Assembly: GCF_014651715.1 (NCBI RefSeq)
Contig: NZ_BMXK01000010.1
Span: forward strand, 1-64,000
Source: Zhihengliuella salsuginis
GTDB taxonomy: Bacteria; Actinomycetota; Actinomycetes; Actinomycetales; Micrococcaceae
Length of the DNA: 64,000 nt
Reading direction: 5' to 3'
The notes under the pieces were generated by a model. The model was not told where the DNA came from. It searched no databases and saw only the letters and a program-made list of their open reading frames with translations. How positions within the stretch are numbered: position 1 is the first letter of the stretch; every line of letters begins with the position of its first letter. Positions 16,086 to 24,448 of this stretch are shown here, piece after piece. A program made the position numbers and the translations under genes.

Positions 16086-18476
16086 TCAGTCGGCGATGTA
16101 GGCGGCCAGGTGGCGGCCGGTGAGCGAGGAGTCGTCCTGGACCAGCTCTCCCGGAGTGCCCTCGAACACGACCGTGCCGCCGTCGTGCCCTGGGCCGGGT
16201 CCGAGATCGATGACCCAGTCGGCGTGCGCGACGACCGCGAGGTGGTGCTCGATCACGATCACGGTGCGTCCGGCGTCCACGAGCCGGTCCAGCAGGCCCA
16301 GCAGGTTCTCGACGTCCGCGAGGTGCAGTCCCGTGGTGGGCTCGTCCAGCACGTAGACGTCGCCCTTCTCGCCCATCTGGTTGGCGAGCCTGATGCGCTG
16401 CCGTTCTCCGCCCGAGAGCGTGGACAGCGGCTGCCCGAGCTTGAGGTACCCGAGTCCGACGTCGTGCAGCCGGCCCAGGATCTTCGCCGCGGCCGGGAGC
16501 TTGGCCTCGCCGTCGGTGAAGAAGTCGCGCGCCTGGTCGACGGGCAGGTCCAGCACCTCGGTGATGTCCTTGCCGCCGAGCGTGTACTGCAGGACCTCCG
16601 CCATGAAACGCTTGCCGCCGCAGTCCTCACACGGGGTCTCCACCGTGTCCATGAACCCGAGCTCGGTGACGATCACTCCGGCGCCCTTGCAGGACGGGCA
16701 GGCGCCGGCCGAATTGGCGCTGAACAGGGCGGGCTTGACGCCGTTGGCCTTGGCGAAGGCCTTGCGGATCGGCTCCAGCAGGCCCGTGTAGGTCGCAGGG
16801 TTCGAACGCCTGGACCCCTTGATGGCCGTCTGGTCGATCGCGACCACGCCGTCGAGCGGGGCGACGTACTGGTGGATGAGCGAGCTCTTTCCCGACCCGG
16901 CGACACCCGTGACCACGGTGAGGACCCCGTGCGGGACTTCCACGTCGACGTCGCGCAGGTTGTTCGCGGTGGCGCCGCGGACTGCGAGGACGCCGTCCGG
17001 CTGGCGCACCTCGTCCTTGAGCCGTGCCCGGTAGTCCAGGTGCCGCCCGGTCACCGTGCCGCTGGCCTTGAGCCCGGCCAGGTCGCCCTCGAAGCAGATC
17101 TCGCCGCCGTGGCTTCCCGCCCCGGGCCCGAGATCCACGATGTGGTCCGCAATGGCGATGACCTCCGGCTTGTGCTCCACGACCATGACCGTGTTGCCCT
17201 TGTCCCGCAGCCGGCGCAGGAGCGTGTTCATGCGCTCGATGTCGTGCGGGTGCAGGCCCGTGGTCGGCTCGTCGAAGACATAGGTGACGTCCGTCAGCGG
17301 GGATCCCAGGTGGCGGAGCATCTTGATGCGCTGCGCCTCGCCCCCGGAGAGGGTGCCGGAGGGCCGGTTCAGGCTCAGGTAGCCGAGGCCGAGCGTCACG
17401 AAGGAGTCCAGCATCTCTCCGAGACCCTTGAGCAGGGGCGCCGCCGCGGGAAGGTCGAGGCCGTGGACCCACTCGGCGAGATCGGAGACCTGCATCCGGC
17501 TGGCGTCCGCGATCGAGATCCCCTCGATCAGGCAGTGCCGCGCGGCTTCCGTCAGGCGCGTTCCATCGCAGGCCGGGCAGGAGGTGAAGACCGCGATCCG
17601 CTCGACGAAGGCACGGATGTGGGGCTGCAGCGAGTCGACGTCCTTGGACAGCATCGACTTGGTGATCTTCGGGATCAGGCCCTCGTAGGTCATGTTCATG
17701 TCCAGCGCGCGGATCTTGGTGGCCTCCTTGTACAGGAAGTCCTGCCGCTGCTGCTCCGTGAACGTGGAGACGGGCTGATCGGCCGGGAAGAAGCCGGACT
17801 CGGCGAAGCCCTTGACCATCCAGCCGTCCGCCGTGTAGCCGGGGACCTTGATCGCGCCCTCGAGCACCGACTTGGACTCGTCGACGACCTCCGCCAGGTT
17901 GATGTCCGACACGGTGCCGCGGCCCTCGCACTCCGGGCACATGCCGCCGAGGTAGACGACGTCCTTGACGATCTTCTTCTCGCCCTTGGCGCTGGTCATC
18001 ACGCCGCTGGCCTTCTGCGTCGGGATGTTGAACGAGAAGGCGGTCGGGCCGCCGATGTGCGGGTCCCCCAGCCGGCTGAACAGGATGCGCAGCATCGAAT
18101 CGGCATCCGTCACCGTGCCGACGGTGGAGCGCGGATTGGCGCCGAGCCGTTCCTGGCCGACCGTGATCGCCGTCGTGAGTCCCTCGAGGAGCTCGACGTC
18201 CGGGCGCGGCACGGACGGCATGAACCCCTGCACGAACGCGCTGTAGGTCTCGTTGATCATCCGCTGCGACTCGGCGGCGACGGTCCCGAAGACCAGGGAC
18301 GACTTGCCGGAGCCGGAGACCCCGGTGAAGACCGTCAGCCGACGCTTCGGGACGTCCAGGTCGACTCCGCGCAGGTTGTTCTCGCGGGCCCCGCGGACGC
18401 GGATCGTGTCGTGCGAATCGGCGGGAGGCAGAACGGTGGCGGGTTCGTTGCGGGTCATGAGGCCATTGTGCACCAT
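16086..18476 (-). CDS. UvrA-like ABC protein (excinuclease A paralogue)
   Basis: 796 residues, shorter than housekeeping UvrA (~950), with two ABC ATPase modules: FTGVSGSGKSSL and VTGVAGSGKSSL Walker A sites, two LSGGE signatures, and two DEPTTGLH Walker B/His segments. Zinc-binding CxxC pairs are seen in CPECEGRG, CPACDG, CPSCKGAG and CEDCGGK. The length and layout fit the drug-resistance UvrA-like subfamily (UvrA2/DrrC type), which binds DNA or intercalators, rather than core repair UvrA. An internal ATG at 18458 is an alternative start. It is transcribed toward the glycosyltransferase operon, with about 170 nt between them. Confidence 0.88.
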   Translation of the reverse strand: MVHNGLMTRNEPATVLPPADSHDTIRVRGARENNLRGVDLDVPKRRLTVFTGVSGSGKSSLVFGTVAAESQRMINETYSAFVQGFMPSVPRPDVELLEGLTTAITVGQERLGANPRSTVGTVTDADSMLRILFSRLGDPHIGGPTAFSFNIPTQKASGVMTSAKGEKKIVKDVVYLGGMCPECEGRGTVSDINLAEVVDESKSVLEGAIKVPGYTADGWMVKGFAESGFFPADQPVSTFTEQQRQDFLYKEATKIRALDMNMTYEGLIPKITKSMLSKDVDSLQPHIRAFVERIAVFTSCPACDGTRLTEAARHCLIEGISIADASRMQVSDLAEWVHGLDLPAAAPLLKGLGEMLDSFVTLGLGYLSLNRPSGTLSGGEAQRIKMLRHLGSPLTDVTYVFDEPTTGLHPHDIERMNTLLRRLRDKGNTVMVVEHKPEVIAIADHIVDLGPGAGSHGGEICFEGDLAGLKASGTVTGRHLDYRARLKDEVRQPDGVLAVRGATANNLRDVDVEVPHGVLTVVTGVAGSGKSSLIHQYVAPLDGVVAIDQTAIKGSRRSNPATYTGLLEPIRKAFAKANGVKPALFSANSAGACPSCKGAGVIVTELGFMDTVETPCEDCGGKRFMAEVLQYTLGGKDITEVLDLPVDQARDFFTDGEAKLPAAAKILGRLHDVGLGYLKLGQPLSTLSGGERQRIRLANQMGEKGDVYVLDEPTTGLHLADVENLLGLLDRLVDAGRTVIVIEHHLAVVAHADWVIDLGPGPGHDGGTVVFEGTPGELVQDDSSLTGRHLAAYIAD

Positions 18477-18490
18477 GCCCCGGAACGCGG

Positions 18491-18522
18491 CAGGGCGCCC
18501 ACGCTGGTGCGTGGGCGCCCTG
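18491..18522 (-). terminator. Intrinsic terminator of the DEAD-box helicase gene
   Basis: A perfect 14-bp stem (CAGGGCGCCCACGC and complement) with a 4-nt loop, 26 nt after the helicase stop. Confidence 0.8.
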
Positions 18523-18547
18523 CTCGTCGGCCGTTGCGACCGGAGGC

Positions 18548-20392
18548 CTAGTTGCTGCGGTCCTCGAAGTTGCGTCCGGTGCGCGGCTTGCCCTTGAAGC
18601 CGCCGGCCTTGCGGTTGCCGTCCTTGCGGAAGCCGCCCGACTTGCCCTTGAAGCCACCGCCGCCGCCTTCACGCTGCGGCTTGCGGCCGGCGTCGAGCTC
18701 CAGCTGGATCAGTTCGCCGCCGATGCGGGTCCGCGACAGGGCCCGCCACTGGTCCTTGGACAGGTCCGCCGGCAGTTCGACGAGCGAGTGGTCGCTGCGG
18801 ATGTCGATGCCGCCGATCTCGGTGGCCGTGAAGCCGCCCTCGTTGGCCAGGGCGCCGACGATCGAACCCGGCATGACGCGCTGGCGACGGCCGACCGCGA
18901 TGCGGTAGGTGGCGTTGCCCTCGGTCAGCGCGCGCGTCGGGCCGCGGGAGCCGAAGCCGTCCTTGGCGCCCTTGGCCATGCGGACCTGCTTCGCCGGCGG
19001 GGTCGGCATCTCCTCCATGAGCAGCGGGCGGCCGCCCTGGGCCATGTGGGCCAGGGCCGCGGCTGCCTCGACCGCGGTGACGTCGTTCTCCTCGACGTAC
19101 TTCTCGACGAGGTTGCGGAAGACGCTCAGGTCCTCCGACTCGCGCGTCGCCGTGATGCGCTGGGCGAACTTGCTGAGGCGCTTGTCGTTGACGATGTCGA
19201 CGCTCGGCAGCTGCATGAGCTCGACCGGCTGGCGGGTCGCCTTCTCGATGGCGCGCAGCAGGTACTTCTCGCGCGGCGTCATGAAGAGGATCGCGTCGCC
19301 CGTGCGGCCGGCGCGGCCGGTGCGGCCGATGCGGTGCACGTACGACTCGGTGTCGTGCGGGATGTCGTAGTTGATGACGTGGCTGATGCGCTCCACGTCG
19401 AGCCCGCGGGCGGCGACGTCGGTGGCGACCAGGATGTCGATCTTGCCCGCACGCAGGTTCTCGACGGTGCGCTCGCGCTGCTGCTGCGGGATGTCGCCGT
19501 TGATCGCGGCCGCGGTGAAACCGCGCGCCTTGAGCTTGTCGGCGATGTCCTCGGTGGCCATCTTGGTGCGCACGAAGGTGATGACGCCGTCGTGCGCCTC
19601 GGACTCGAGGATCCGGGTGACCGCATCCAGCTTGTGCGGGCCCATGACCTGCGCGTAGCGCTGGCGGATGTTCTTGCCGGTCGACGTGCTCGACTTGACG
19701 GTGACTTCCTGGGGATTGCGCAGGTACTGCTTGGAGATGCGGCGGATCGAGCTCGGCATCGTGGCCGAGAACAGGACGACCTGCTTGTTCTCCGGGGTGG
19801 CCTCCAGGATCTTGTCGACCTCTTCGGCGAAGCCCATGCGCAGCATCTCGTCGGCCTCGTCGAGGACGACGTACTGCAGGTCGGAGAGGTCCAGCGAGCC
19901 CTTGCTGATGTGGTCGATGACGCGGCCCGGCGTGCCGACGACGACCTGGGCGCCACGGCGCAGACCGCTCAGCTGCGGGCCGTACGGCGAGCCGCCGTAG
20001 ACCGGCAGGACGGTGACGTCCTGCATGTGCTTGGTGTAGGAGCTGAACGCCTCGGCGACCTGGAGCGCGAGCTCGCGGGTCGGTGCGAGCACCAGCACCT
20101 GGGTGTTGCGGGTCGGGCCGTTCAGGTCGGCCAGTTCGGCCAGGCGCGACAGGGCCGGGACGGCGAACGCGGCGGTCTTGCCGGTGCCCGTCTGGGCGAC
20201 GCCGACGACGTCGTTGCCCTCCAGCAGGAGGGGGATGGTGGCGGCCTGGATCGGCGACGGCTTCTCGTAGCCGACGTCGCTCAGGGCGGCGAGGACACGG
20301 CCGTCGATGCCGAGCTCGGCGAAGGTGACGGTGTTCTCTTCTTCGGTGGTGGAGTTTTCGGACACGGCGGAAGACTGCTGCTCAGAAGACAC
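18548..20392 (-). CDS. deaD: DEAD-box ATP-dependent RNA helicase (DeaD/CsdA type)
   Basis: 614 residues. The helicase core shows AQTGTGKT (66-73), PTRELALQ, GTPGR, DEAD, SAT and HRIGRTGRAGR. A DbpA-like RNA-binding domain (about 460-540, including GSIVGALANEGG) follows, then a basic glycine-rich tail with GGFKGK repeats. It unwinds RNA in ribosome assembly and cold adaptation. The GTG start at 20392 is chosen because GAGG lies about 10 nt upstream; the longer frame to 20467 has no ribosome site. A TACAAT hexamer about 255 nt upstream suggests a long leader. Confidence 0.92.
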   Translation of the reverse strand: MSSEQQSSAVSENSTTEEENTVTFAELGIDGRVLAALSDVGYEKPSPIQAATIPLLLEGNDVVGVAQTGTGKTAAFAVPALSRLAELADLNGPTRNTQVLVLAPTRELALQVAEAFSSYTKHMQDVTVLPVYGGSPYGPQLSGLRRGAQVVVGTPGRVIDHISKGSLDLSDLQYVVLDEADEMLRMGFAEEVDKILEATPENKQVVLFSATMPSSIRRISKQYLRNPQEVTVKSSTSTGKNIRQRYAQVMGPHKLDAVTRILESEAHDGVITFVRTKMATEDIADKLKARGFTAAAINGDIPQQQRERTVENLRAGKIDILVATDVAARGLDVERISHVINYDIPHDTESYVHRIGRTGRAGRTGDAILFMTPREKYLLRAIEKATRQPVELMQLPSVDIVNDKRLSKFAQRITATRESEDLSVFRNLVEKYVEENDVTAVEAAAALAHMAQGGRPLLMEEMPTPPAKQVRMAKGAKDGFGSRGPTRALTEGNATYRIAVGRRQRVMPGSIVGALANEGGFTATEIGGIDIRSDHSLVELPADLSKDQWRALSRTRIGGELIQLELDAGRKPQREGGGGGFKGKSGGFRKDGNRKAGGFKGKPRTGRNFEDRSN

Positions 20393-20652
20393 TGAGATAT
20401 AACCTCGATCATTAGGGGAGGCGGTGCGGCTGGACGGCCCCGTTGGACGGTCCCAGCCGTGATGCACCGCGGCACATTTCGGACGCGATCACTTCGGCCC
20501 GGCGGCTCCCCTATGGCACTGACCCGCGAGGCTGCAACACTCGAGATTGAACTCAGGCAGCGAGCGGATAACACACACGACTCGGAAGGGCTCTTGCCTC
20601 AAAAATTGGGCAGGATGCGAGGGAAACCGGAATCAGTGAACACTTCATTGTA
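20393..20652 (-). promoter_or_regulatory. Probable long 5' leader and promoter of the helicase gene
   Basis: The 343 bases between helicase start and MOSC stop hold no gene. The best -10 in the minus direction is TACAAT at 20652-20647, with no clear -35. Transcription from there would give a ~245-nt untranslated leader, as seen for cold-shock helicase mRNAs. No riboswitch class was recognised. Confidence 0.35.
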
Positions 20653-20688
20653 GCGTTTCCGCGCCCGTCGTGGGTCGCCGGAGGCTGT

Positions 20689-20727
20689 GCCCTTGGGCAC
20701 AACCGCTCCGGGCCCTTGGGCGCAACC
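20689..20727. repeat. Two tandem copies of a small palindromic unit
   Basis: GCCCTTGGGCACAACC (20689-20704) and GCCCTTGGGCGCAACC (20712-20727) differ at one base and lie 23 bp apart. Each contains a self-complementary GCCC-TT-GGGC; the first extends to GTGCCC/GGGCAC. They lie 9-47 nt past the MOSC stop and may form its transcript 3' end. Confidence 0.5.
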
Positions 20728-20735
20728 CTTCGGAA

Positions 20736-21449
20736 TCAGCGGGCGAGGACCTGCTCGACCTCCCGCGCCGCCTTCGGGGAGAGCTCCCACTCCCCGGCCC
20801 GGCGGCCGTCGCGCAGCGCGGCGGCCTGCTCGGGCGTCGGCCCCACGAAGAGGTCGCGCACGGTGATCCCGTGGCTCGGACGCATCACGACGGCGACCGC
20901 GTCACCCGCCGCGATCCGGCCCTTGCGGACCACCCGCAGGTAGCAGCCGGTGTCCGCCTGCTCGGTGAACCGGCGCACCCAGCGCTCCTCGCCCATCCGG
21001 CGGGCGAACGTGGCGCAGGGCGTCCGCGGGATCGTGACCTCCAGCTCCGCTTCGCCGATGGACCACCGCTCGCCGATCACGGCGTCGGAGACGGCCAGGC
21101 CGCTGATGCGCAGGTTCTCGCCGAACAGGCCGGCGGGGATGTCGCGGCCGAGGCGCTCGCCCCAGGCGTCGGCCTCCTCCTGCGCGTAGGCGTAGACGGC
21201 CTGCTCCTCGCCGCCGTGGTGCTCGCGGTCGGCCTGGACGTCCGCGTAGAGCCCCAGCCGGGCGACCTTCACGGCCGTCTCGACGGGCCGCTTGTCGATG
21301 GCCGTCACGCCCACGGCCCCGGCGTCGGGGGCGAGCTGGTGCACCCGGCACACGGCCTCGAGCCGGCCGACCGCGACCGGTTCGCCGACCGCGCGGGCCG
21401 CGGCCGCCGTCGTCGTGTCCCGGCCTGCGCCCGTTGTCGATTCCGTCAT
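20736..21449 (-). CDS. MOSC-domain protein (YiiM-like)
   Basis: 237 residues. The MOSC domain (about 60-190) has GLFGENLRISG and the conserved cysteine in IPRTPCATFARRM. A C-terminal extension (VGPTPEQAAALRDGRRAG) is typical of YiiM-type proteins. MOSC proteins handle sulfur or Mo-cofactor-bound substrates; YiiM-type members support reduction of N-hydroxylated compounds. The ATG lies 6 nt after TAGCCT, so its mRNA is probably leaderless. It is divergent from the small membrane protein gene at 21500, with only 50 bp between start codons. Confidence 0.87.
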   Translation of the reverse strand: MTESTTGAGRDTTTAAAARAVGEPVAVGRLEAVCRVHQLAPDAGAVGVTAIDKRPVETAVKVARLGLYADVQADREHHGGEEQAVYAYAQEEADAWGERLGRDIPAGLFGENLRISGLAVSDAVIGERWSIGEAELEVTIPRTPCATFARRMGEERWVRRFTEQADTGCYLRVVRKGRIAAGDAVAVVMRPSHGITVRDLFVGPTPEQAAALRDGRRAGEWELSPKAAREVEQVLAR

Positions 21450-21455
21450 ACCGAC

Positions 21456-21461
21456 AGGCTA
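21456..21461 (-). promoter_or_regulatory. -10 element of leaderless MOSC promoter
   Basis: TAGCCT on the minus strand, followed by 6 nt and the ATG at 21449. No ribosome-binding site is possible in that gap. Confidence 0.6.
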
Positions 21462-21486
21462 CACATCCGGCGCGCAGGTTCGGAGG

Positions 21487-21492
21487 TAGGCT
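21487..21492 (+). promoter_or_regulatory. -10 element of leaderless promoter for the 21500 gene
   Basis: TAGGCT, then 7 nt, then GTG at 21500. A GGAGG at 21482-21486 overlaps the hexamer and is 13 nt from the start, too far for a normal ribosome site. Confidence 0.55.
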
Positions 21493-21499
21493 CGAATTC

Positions 21500-21979
21500 G
21501 TGAACAAGAAGCGCCACTCCCCCGCCTCGACCTCCCGCGACGAATCACCCGCCGGCGGTCGCCGGTTCGGCGCGTGGGCCTCCCTGCCGGCCACGGTCAA
21601 GGGCGCGATCTGGTGGTGGGGCGCCATGACGGCGGTCGTGCTCGGCTTCGCGGTCGCCGCGTTCGGCAACTTCGGCCTGATGCGCGACGACGGGGACAGG
21701 CTGGGGCTGCTGATGCTGGGCGTCCTGCTCGCGGCGCTCGGGCTCATGATCGGCTGGGGCACCGGGCGCCTGTGGCTCGGGCACCTCGCCGGCCGGACGC
21801 TGCTGACGACGTTCGGACTGATCGGCGGCCTGCCGCTGCTGCTGCGCGGTCCCCGCCTGATGCTGCCGGCGGCGGGGCTGCTGATCGGCGTCGTCCTGCT
21901 GTGGCTGCCGGCTTCGCGGCGCTACTTCAAGCCCCAGGCCAAGGCGGCCCGCGCCGCCCGCAAACGCATGAAGCCGTGA
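21500..21979 (+). CDS. Hypothetical four-helix membrane protein (159 aa)
   Basis: A basic, Ser-rich N-terminus (about 1-30) is followed by four hydrophobic helices (about 35-57, 67-88, 97-115, 119-136) and a very basic cytoplasmic tail (KPQAKAARAARKRMKP). No family recognised. The GTG start is preferred over the longer frame from 21434 because it sits 7 nt after TAGGCT and the extension would overlap the divergent MOSC gene. It is followed by a separate promoter for the amidohydrolase. Function unknown. Confidence 0.65.
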   Translation: MNKKRHSPASTSRDESPAGGRRFGAWASLPATVKGAIWWWGAMTAVVLGFAVAAFGNFGLMRDDGDRLGLLMLGVLLAALGLMIGWGTGRLWLGHLAGRTLLTTFGLIGGLPLLLRGPRLMLPAAGLLIGVVLLWLPASRRYFKPQAKAARAARKRMKP

Positions 21980-22012
21980 CCCGGCGCTGCTGACTCCGGC
22001 GGGCGCGACGAG

Positions 22013-22018
22013 TAGGGT
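22013..22018 (+). promoter_or_regulatory. -10 element for the amidohydrolase gene
   Basis: TAGGGT, giving a ~25-nt leader that contains the ribosome site AAAGGA before the ATG at 22050. Confidence 0.45.
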
Positions 22019-22049
22019 CGGAACGACACCGACCTGAAAGGACTGCTGA

Positions 22050-23234
22050 ATGAGTGCGTTCTCCATCATCAACGCCCACGTCATCCCGATCGAGGGCGAA
22101 CCGTACGACGGGACGGTCGTCGTCGAGGACGGCCGGATCGCCGCGGCGGGCCCCGGCATCGACCCCGTGGGCGAGAGACTGGACGCGGCCGGCCAGTGGC
22201 TGCTGCCCGGCTTCGTCGACGCCCACGTGCACCTCGGCATGGACCCCGAGGGCGAGAACGGTGCCACGGCCGACGTGAACGAGATGACCGACCCGGTCAC
22301 TGCGGCCGCGCGCGCGATCGACGCCGTCGACCCCTTCGACCCGGGCTTCGACGACGCCCTGGCCGGCGGCGTGACCACCGTGAACGTCAACCCGGGCTCC
22401 GCGAACCCGATCGGCGGCCTCGCCGTGGCCCTGCACACCCACGGGCGCTACCTCGAGGAGATGGTGCTGCGCTCCCCCAGCGGCCTGAAGTCCGCGCTCG
22501 GCGAGAACCCCAAGCGGATCTACGGCGAGAAGAAGCAGACGCCGTCCACCCGCCTGGGCACCGCCATGGTCATCCGGCAGGCGTTCGCGGCGGCGCAGGA
22601 CCACGTGGCGAAGATCGAGGCCGGCGAGCGGGTGGACCGGGACCCGAAGCTCGAGGCCCTGGCGATGGTGCTGCGGCGCGAGATCCCGTGGCGCCAGCAC
22701 GCCCACCGGGCTGACGACATCGCGACCGCCCTGCGGATCGCCGACGAGTTCGGCTACGAGCTGGTGCTCGACCACGGCACCGAGGCGCACGTGCTCGCGG
22801 ACGTCCTCGCCGAGCGCGGGACTCCGGTGCTGATCGGCCCGCTCTTCACCACCAAGTCCAAGGTCGAGCTGCGCGGGCGCTCGCTCGCGAACCCGGGCAA
22901 ACTGGCCGCCGCCGGCGTCGACATCTCGATCATCACCGACCACCCCGTGGTGCCGATCGATTTCCTGGTGCACCAGGCGTCGCTGTCGGTGAAGGAGGGC
23001 CTCGACCCGGTGACCGCGCTGCGCTCGATCACCATCAACCCGGCGCGCGTGCTCGGCCTGGCCGACCGGATCGGCTCGATCGAGGCCGGCAAGGACGCCG
23101 ACCTCGTCCTCTGGTCCGGCGACCCGCTCGACGTCATGCAGCGCGCCCGCCGCGTCTTCATCGGCGGCCGCACGGTCATGGAGTACGACGACGCCGCGCG
23201 CGCCCCGCGGGTGGCCGCACGCGGCGCCGCCTGA
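22050..23234 (+). CDS. Metal-dependent amidohydrolase (imidazolonepropionase-like)
   Basis: 394 residues. The small beta-sandwich is formed by N- and C-terminal parts. The metal-binding DAHVHLG motif is at about 59-65, further histidines are in LDHGTEAH, and the catalytic aspartate is in IITDHPVV. The C-terminal ALRSITINPARVLGLADRIGSIEAGKDADLVLW is the usual amidohydrolase closing motif (LGLADRIGSIEAGKDADLV). It hydrolyses a cyclic amide or related C-N bond in the cytoplasm; the substrate is unknown. AAAGGA lies 7 nt before the start. Convergent with the transsulfuration genes, 19 nt apart. Confidence 0.87.
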   Translation: MSAFSIINAHVIPIEGEPYDGTVVVEDGRIAAAGPGIDPVGERLDAAGQWLLPGFVDAHVHLGMDPEGENGATADVNEMTDPVTAAARAIDAVDPFDPGFDDALAGGVTTVNVNPGSANPIGGLAVALHTHGRYLEEMVLRSPSGLKSALGENPKRIYGEKKQTPSTRLGTAMVIRQAFAAAQDHVAKIEAGERVDRDPKLEALAMVLRREIPWRQHAHRADDIATALRIADEFGYELVLDHGTEAHVLADVLAERGTPVLIGPLFTTKSKVELRGRSLANPGKLAAAGVDISIITDHPVVPIDFLVHQASLSVKEGLDPVTALRSITINPARVLGLADRIGSIEAGKDADLVLWSGDPLDVMQRARRVFIGGRTVMEYDDAARAPRVAARGAA

Positions 23235-23253
23235 CCCGCGGGACGGGCCGGGG

Positions 23254-24417
23254 CTACGCCAGCTTCGCGAACGCCTGCTCGAGGTCGGCGATCAGGTCCT
23301 CGGCGTCCTCGATGCCCACGGACAGGCGCAGCAGGTTCTCCGGGACGGCCAGCTCGGTGCCCTTCACGGACGCGTGCGTCATCTCCGACGGGTAGTTCAT
23401 GAGGGACTCGATCCCGCCGAGCGACTCGGCCAGGGTGAACACGCGCGTCGCCTCGGCCACGGTGCGCGCCGCCCCCTCGCCGCCGGCGAACTGCACGGAG
23501 ACCATGCCGCCGAAGCGCTTCATCTGCTTCTTCGCCAGCTCGTGCCCCGGGTGGTCCTCGAGCCCCGGGTAGAGCACCTTCTCGACCTCGGGGCGCTGCA
23601 GCAGCCAGGCCGCGACCTGCTCCGCGTTGTCCGAGTGCCGGTCCATGCGCACGCCGAGCGTCTTCAGCCCGCGCGTGGTCAGGAACGCGTCCATCGGCCC
23701 GTTCACGCCCCCGGCGGCGAACTGCATGAAGCCGATCTTCTCGGCCAGCTCGTCGTCGGAGGTCACGACGGCGCCGCCGACGACGTCCGAGTGCCCGCCG
23801 ATGTACTTGGTGGTCGAGTGCACCACGATGTCCGCACCCATCGTCAGCGGCTGCTGGAGGTAGGGAGAGGCGAACGTGTTGTCGACGACCAGCAGGGCGC
23901 CCGCCGCGTGGGCGATGCCCGCGATCGCCTCGATGTCGGTGATCTTCATCATCGGGTTCGACGGGGTCTCGAGCCAGACCAGCTTCGCGCCCGTCTCGGC
24001 GACGGCCGCCTCCACGGCGGCGGTGTCGGCCATGTCGACCGGGGTGTTGCCGATGCCCCAGTCGCCGAAGATGCGGCTGATCAGGCGGTACGTTCCGCCG
24101 TAGGCGTCGTTGCCGAGCACGATGTGGTCGCCCGGGCGCAGGACCGCGCGGATGATCGCGTCCTCGGCGGCGAGCCCGGAGCCGAACGTCAGGCCGTGGC
24201 TGCCGAACTCGAGCGCGGCCAGCTGCTCCTGCAGCGAGTCGCGGGTCGGGTTGGTGCCGCGGCCGTACTCGTAGCCGTTGCGCAACCCGCTGATGCCGTC
24301 CTGGGCGTAGGTGGTCGAGAAGTGCACGGGCGGCACGACGGCGCCGGTGTGCGGCTCGAAGGCCTGACCGGCGTGGATGGCGCGCGTGTTGAATCCGGGG
24401 TTGTTCTCGGTGCTCAT
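23254..24417 (-). CDS. Cystathionine gamma-lyase / gamma-synthase (PLP)
   Basis: 387 residues of the Cys/Met-metabolism PLP family. The cofactor lysine is in VVVHSTTKYIGGHSDVVGG. N-terminal FNTRAIHAGQ and YEYGRGTNPTRDSLQEQLA are conserved, with GSGLAAEDAI and TPSNPMMKITD. Sequence alone hardly separates gamma-synthase (MetB) from gamma-lyase. Its place 31 nt behind a cystathionine beta-synthase gene favours gamma-lyase in reverse transsulfuration, making cysteine from homocysteine. AGAGGA lies 6-7 nt before the ATG. Homotetrameric cytosolic enzyme by family knowledge. Confidence 0.92.
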   Translation of the reverse strand: MSTENNPGFNTRAIHAGQAFEPHTGAVVPPVHFSTTYAQDGISGLRNGYEYGRGTNPTRDSLQEQLAALEFGSHGLTFGSGLAAEDAIIRAVLRPGDHIVLGNDAYGGTYRLISRIFGDWGIGNTPVDMADTAAVEAAVAETGAKLVWLETPSNPMMKITDIEAIAGIAHAAGALLVVDNTFASPYLQQPLTMGADIVVHSTTKYIGGHSDVVGGAVVTSDDELAEKIGFMQFAAGGVNGPMDAFLTTRGLKTLGVRMDRHSDNAEQVAAWLLQRPEVEKVLYPGLEDHPGHELAKKQMKRFGGMVSVQFAGGEGAARTVAEATRVFTLAESLGGIESLMNYPSEMTHASVKGTELAVPENLLRLSVGIEDAEDLIADLEQAFAKLA

Positions 24418-24448
24418 CGAAGTCCTCTGCGTGCGTCGGGGATGGGGA

